Below are positions 63,894-64,000 of a stretch of 64,000 nt of DNA, in pieces. Both the position numbers and the translations under genes were made by a program. Every line of letters begins with the position of its first letter. Position 1 is the stretch's first letter. The stretch spans positions 2,555,501 to 2,619,500 of the forward strand of contig JAYKKM010000122.1 of NCBI GenBank assembly GCA_035772405.1, read 5' to 3'. Source of the stretch: Chrysogorgia sp. JL179-B06 (taxonomy: Eukaryota; Cnidaria; Anthozoa; Scleralcyonacea; Chrysogorgiidae). Under the pieces are notes generated by a model. That model saw only the letters and a list, made by a program, of their open reading frames with translations. It did not search any database and was not told where the DNA came from.

Positions 63894-64000
63894 TTTGAAC
63901 TTTTTATATTTTCACACTACAAATCGTATTAAAGTAAGTCGTAGGATTTTAAAACAAGTTTTAAAATCCCTGCGAATACAACAGTCGTAATAGGGAAGTC

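Larger units (their letters stand above)
62684..64000. mobile_element. PIF/Harbinger transposon, left part (continues past the window)
   Basis: It begins near TTAAGGCCCATCTACACGAT after a TTA. The subterminal region repeats ACGATACGATTT, TCGTATACGACTTG and ACACGACACGATTTAATCG. It contains the two genes typical of the superfamily: a transposase start on the plus strand and a Myb/MADF-like gene on the minus strand. ATCGTATTAAAGTAAGTCGT near 63925 may belong to the right end. Confidence 0.7.

Overview
The window reads as a repeat-rich, AT-rich stretch of an invertebrate animal genome. The phylum is an inference. Cnidarian-like is my best guess, because tyrosine-recombinase retrotransposons, LINEs carrying 2A and PHD motifs, PIF/Harbinger, hAT and CACTG-ended DNA transposons occur together with an animal GH172/DUF2961 gene. 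Genes are split by GT-AG introns. Almost all long ORFs are decayed transposon genes. I found no CRISPR array, bacterial operon or ordinary rRNA gene; the tRNA-like sequences belong to a SINE.

Layout. 1-1830: a compact AT-rich block of small ORFs on both strands, with back-to-back TATA boxes and a palindromic two-way poly(A) signal, including a 41-residue extremely basic protein and a Cys-rich protein. It resembles the gene packing of a DNA virus or Polinton-like element rather than host DNA. 2568-8171: the only convincing host-type gene, a GH172/DUF2961 protein. I assembled it from three phase-compatible exons; its introns hold a long TTCTTG repeat and several foldback elements. 8254-12600: head-to-head tRNA-Ala-derived SINEs, one split by a 3.9-kb element with GACGTC-rich ends that itself contains a LINE. 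13839-18965: two head-to-tail DIRS-type elements with complementary deletions (gag, RT/RNase H, tyrosine recombinase). 19085-26630: an R2/NeSL-like LINE fragment, then a CR1/L2-like LINE split by a 2.6-kb hAT-type element with a perfect 8-bp target duplication.

27231-29070: Ty3/gypsy pol remnant (minus). 29077-41700: a minus-strand LINE with a 2A-like peptide and PHD-type finger, split by a 9.5-kb element with CACTG ends that carries SINEs, satellites and a few exon-like segments. 42000-55450: microsatellite, LINE pieces, MITEs and foldbacks. 55610-62690: an unidentified conserved ORF, a roughly 2.1-2.6-kb unit repeated in tandem about 2.4 times, and a hAT-like insertion that splits another LINE. 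62422-62484 is a second copy of the 63-nt GH172-associated exon. The window ends inside a two-gene PIF/Harbinger transposon.

The genes do not form one pathway. The history is nested insertion: several elements can be ordered by which one interrupts which. No search or alignment program was run. Family calls come from motifs read in the sequence, and repeat boundaries were matched by eye.
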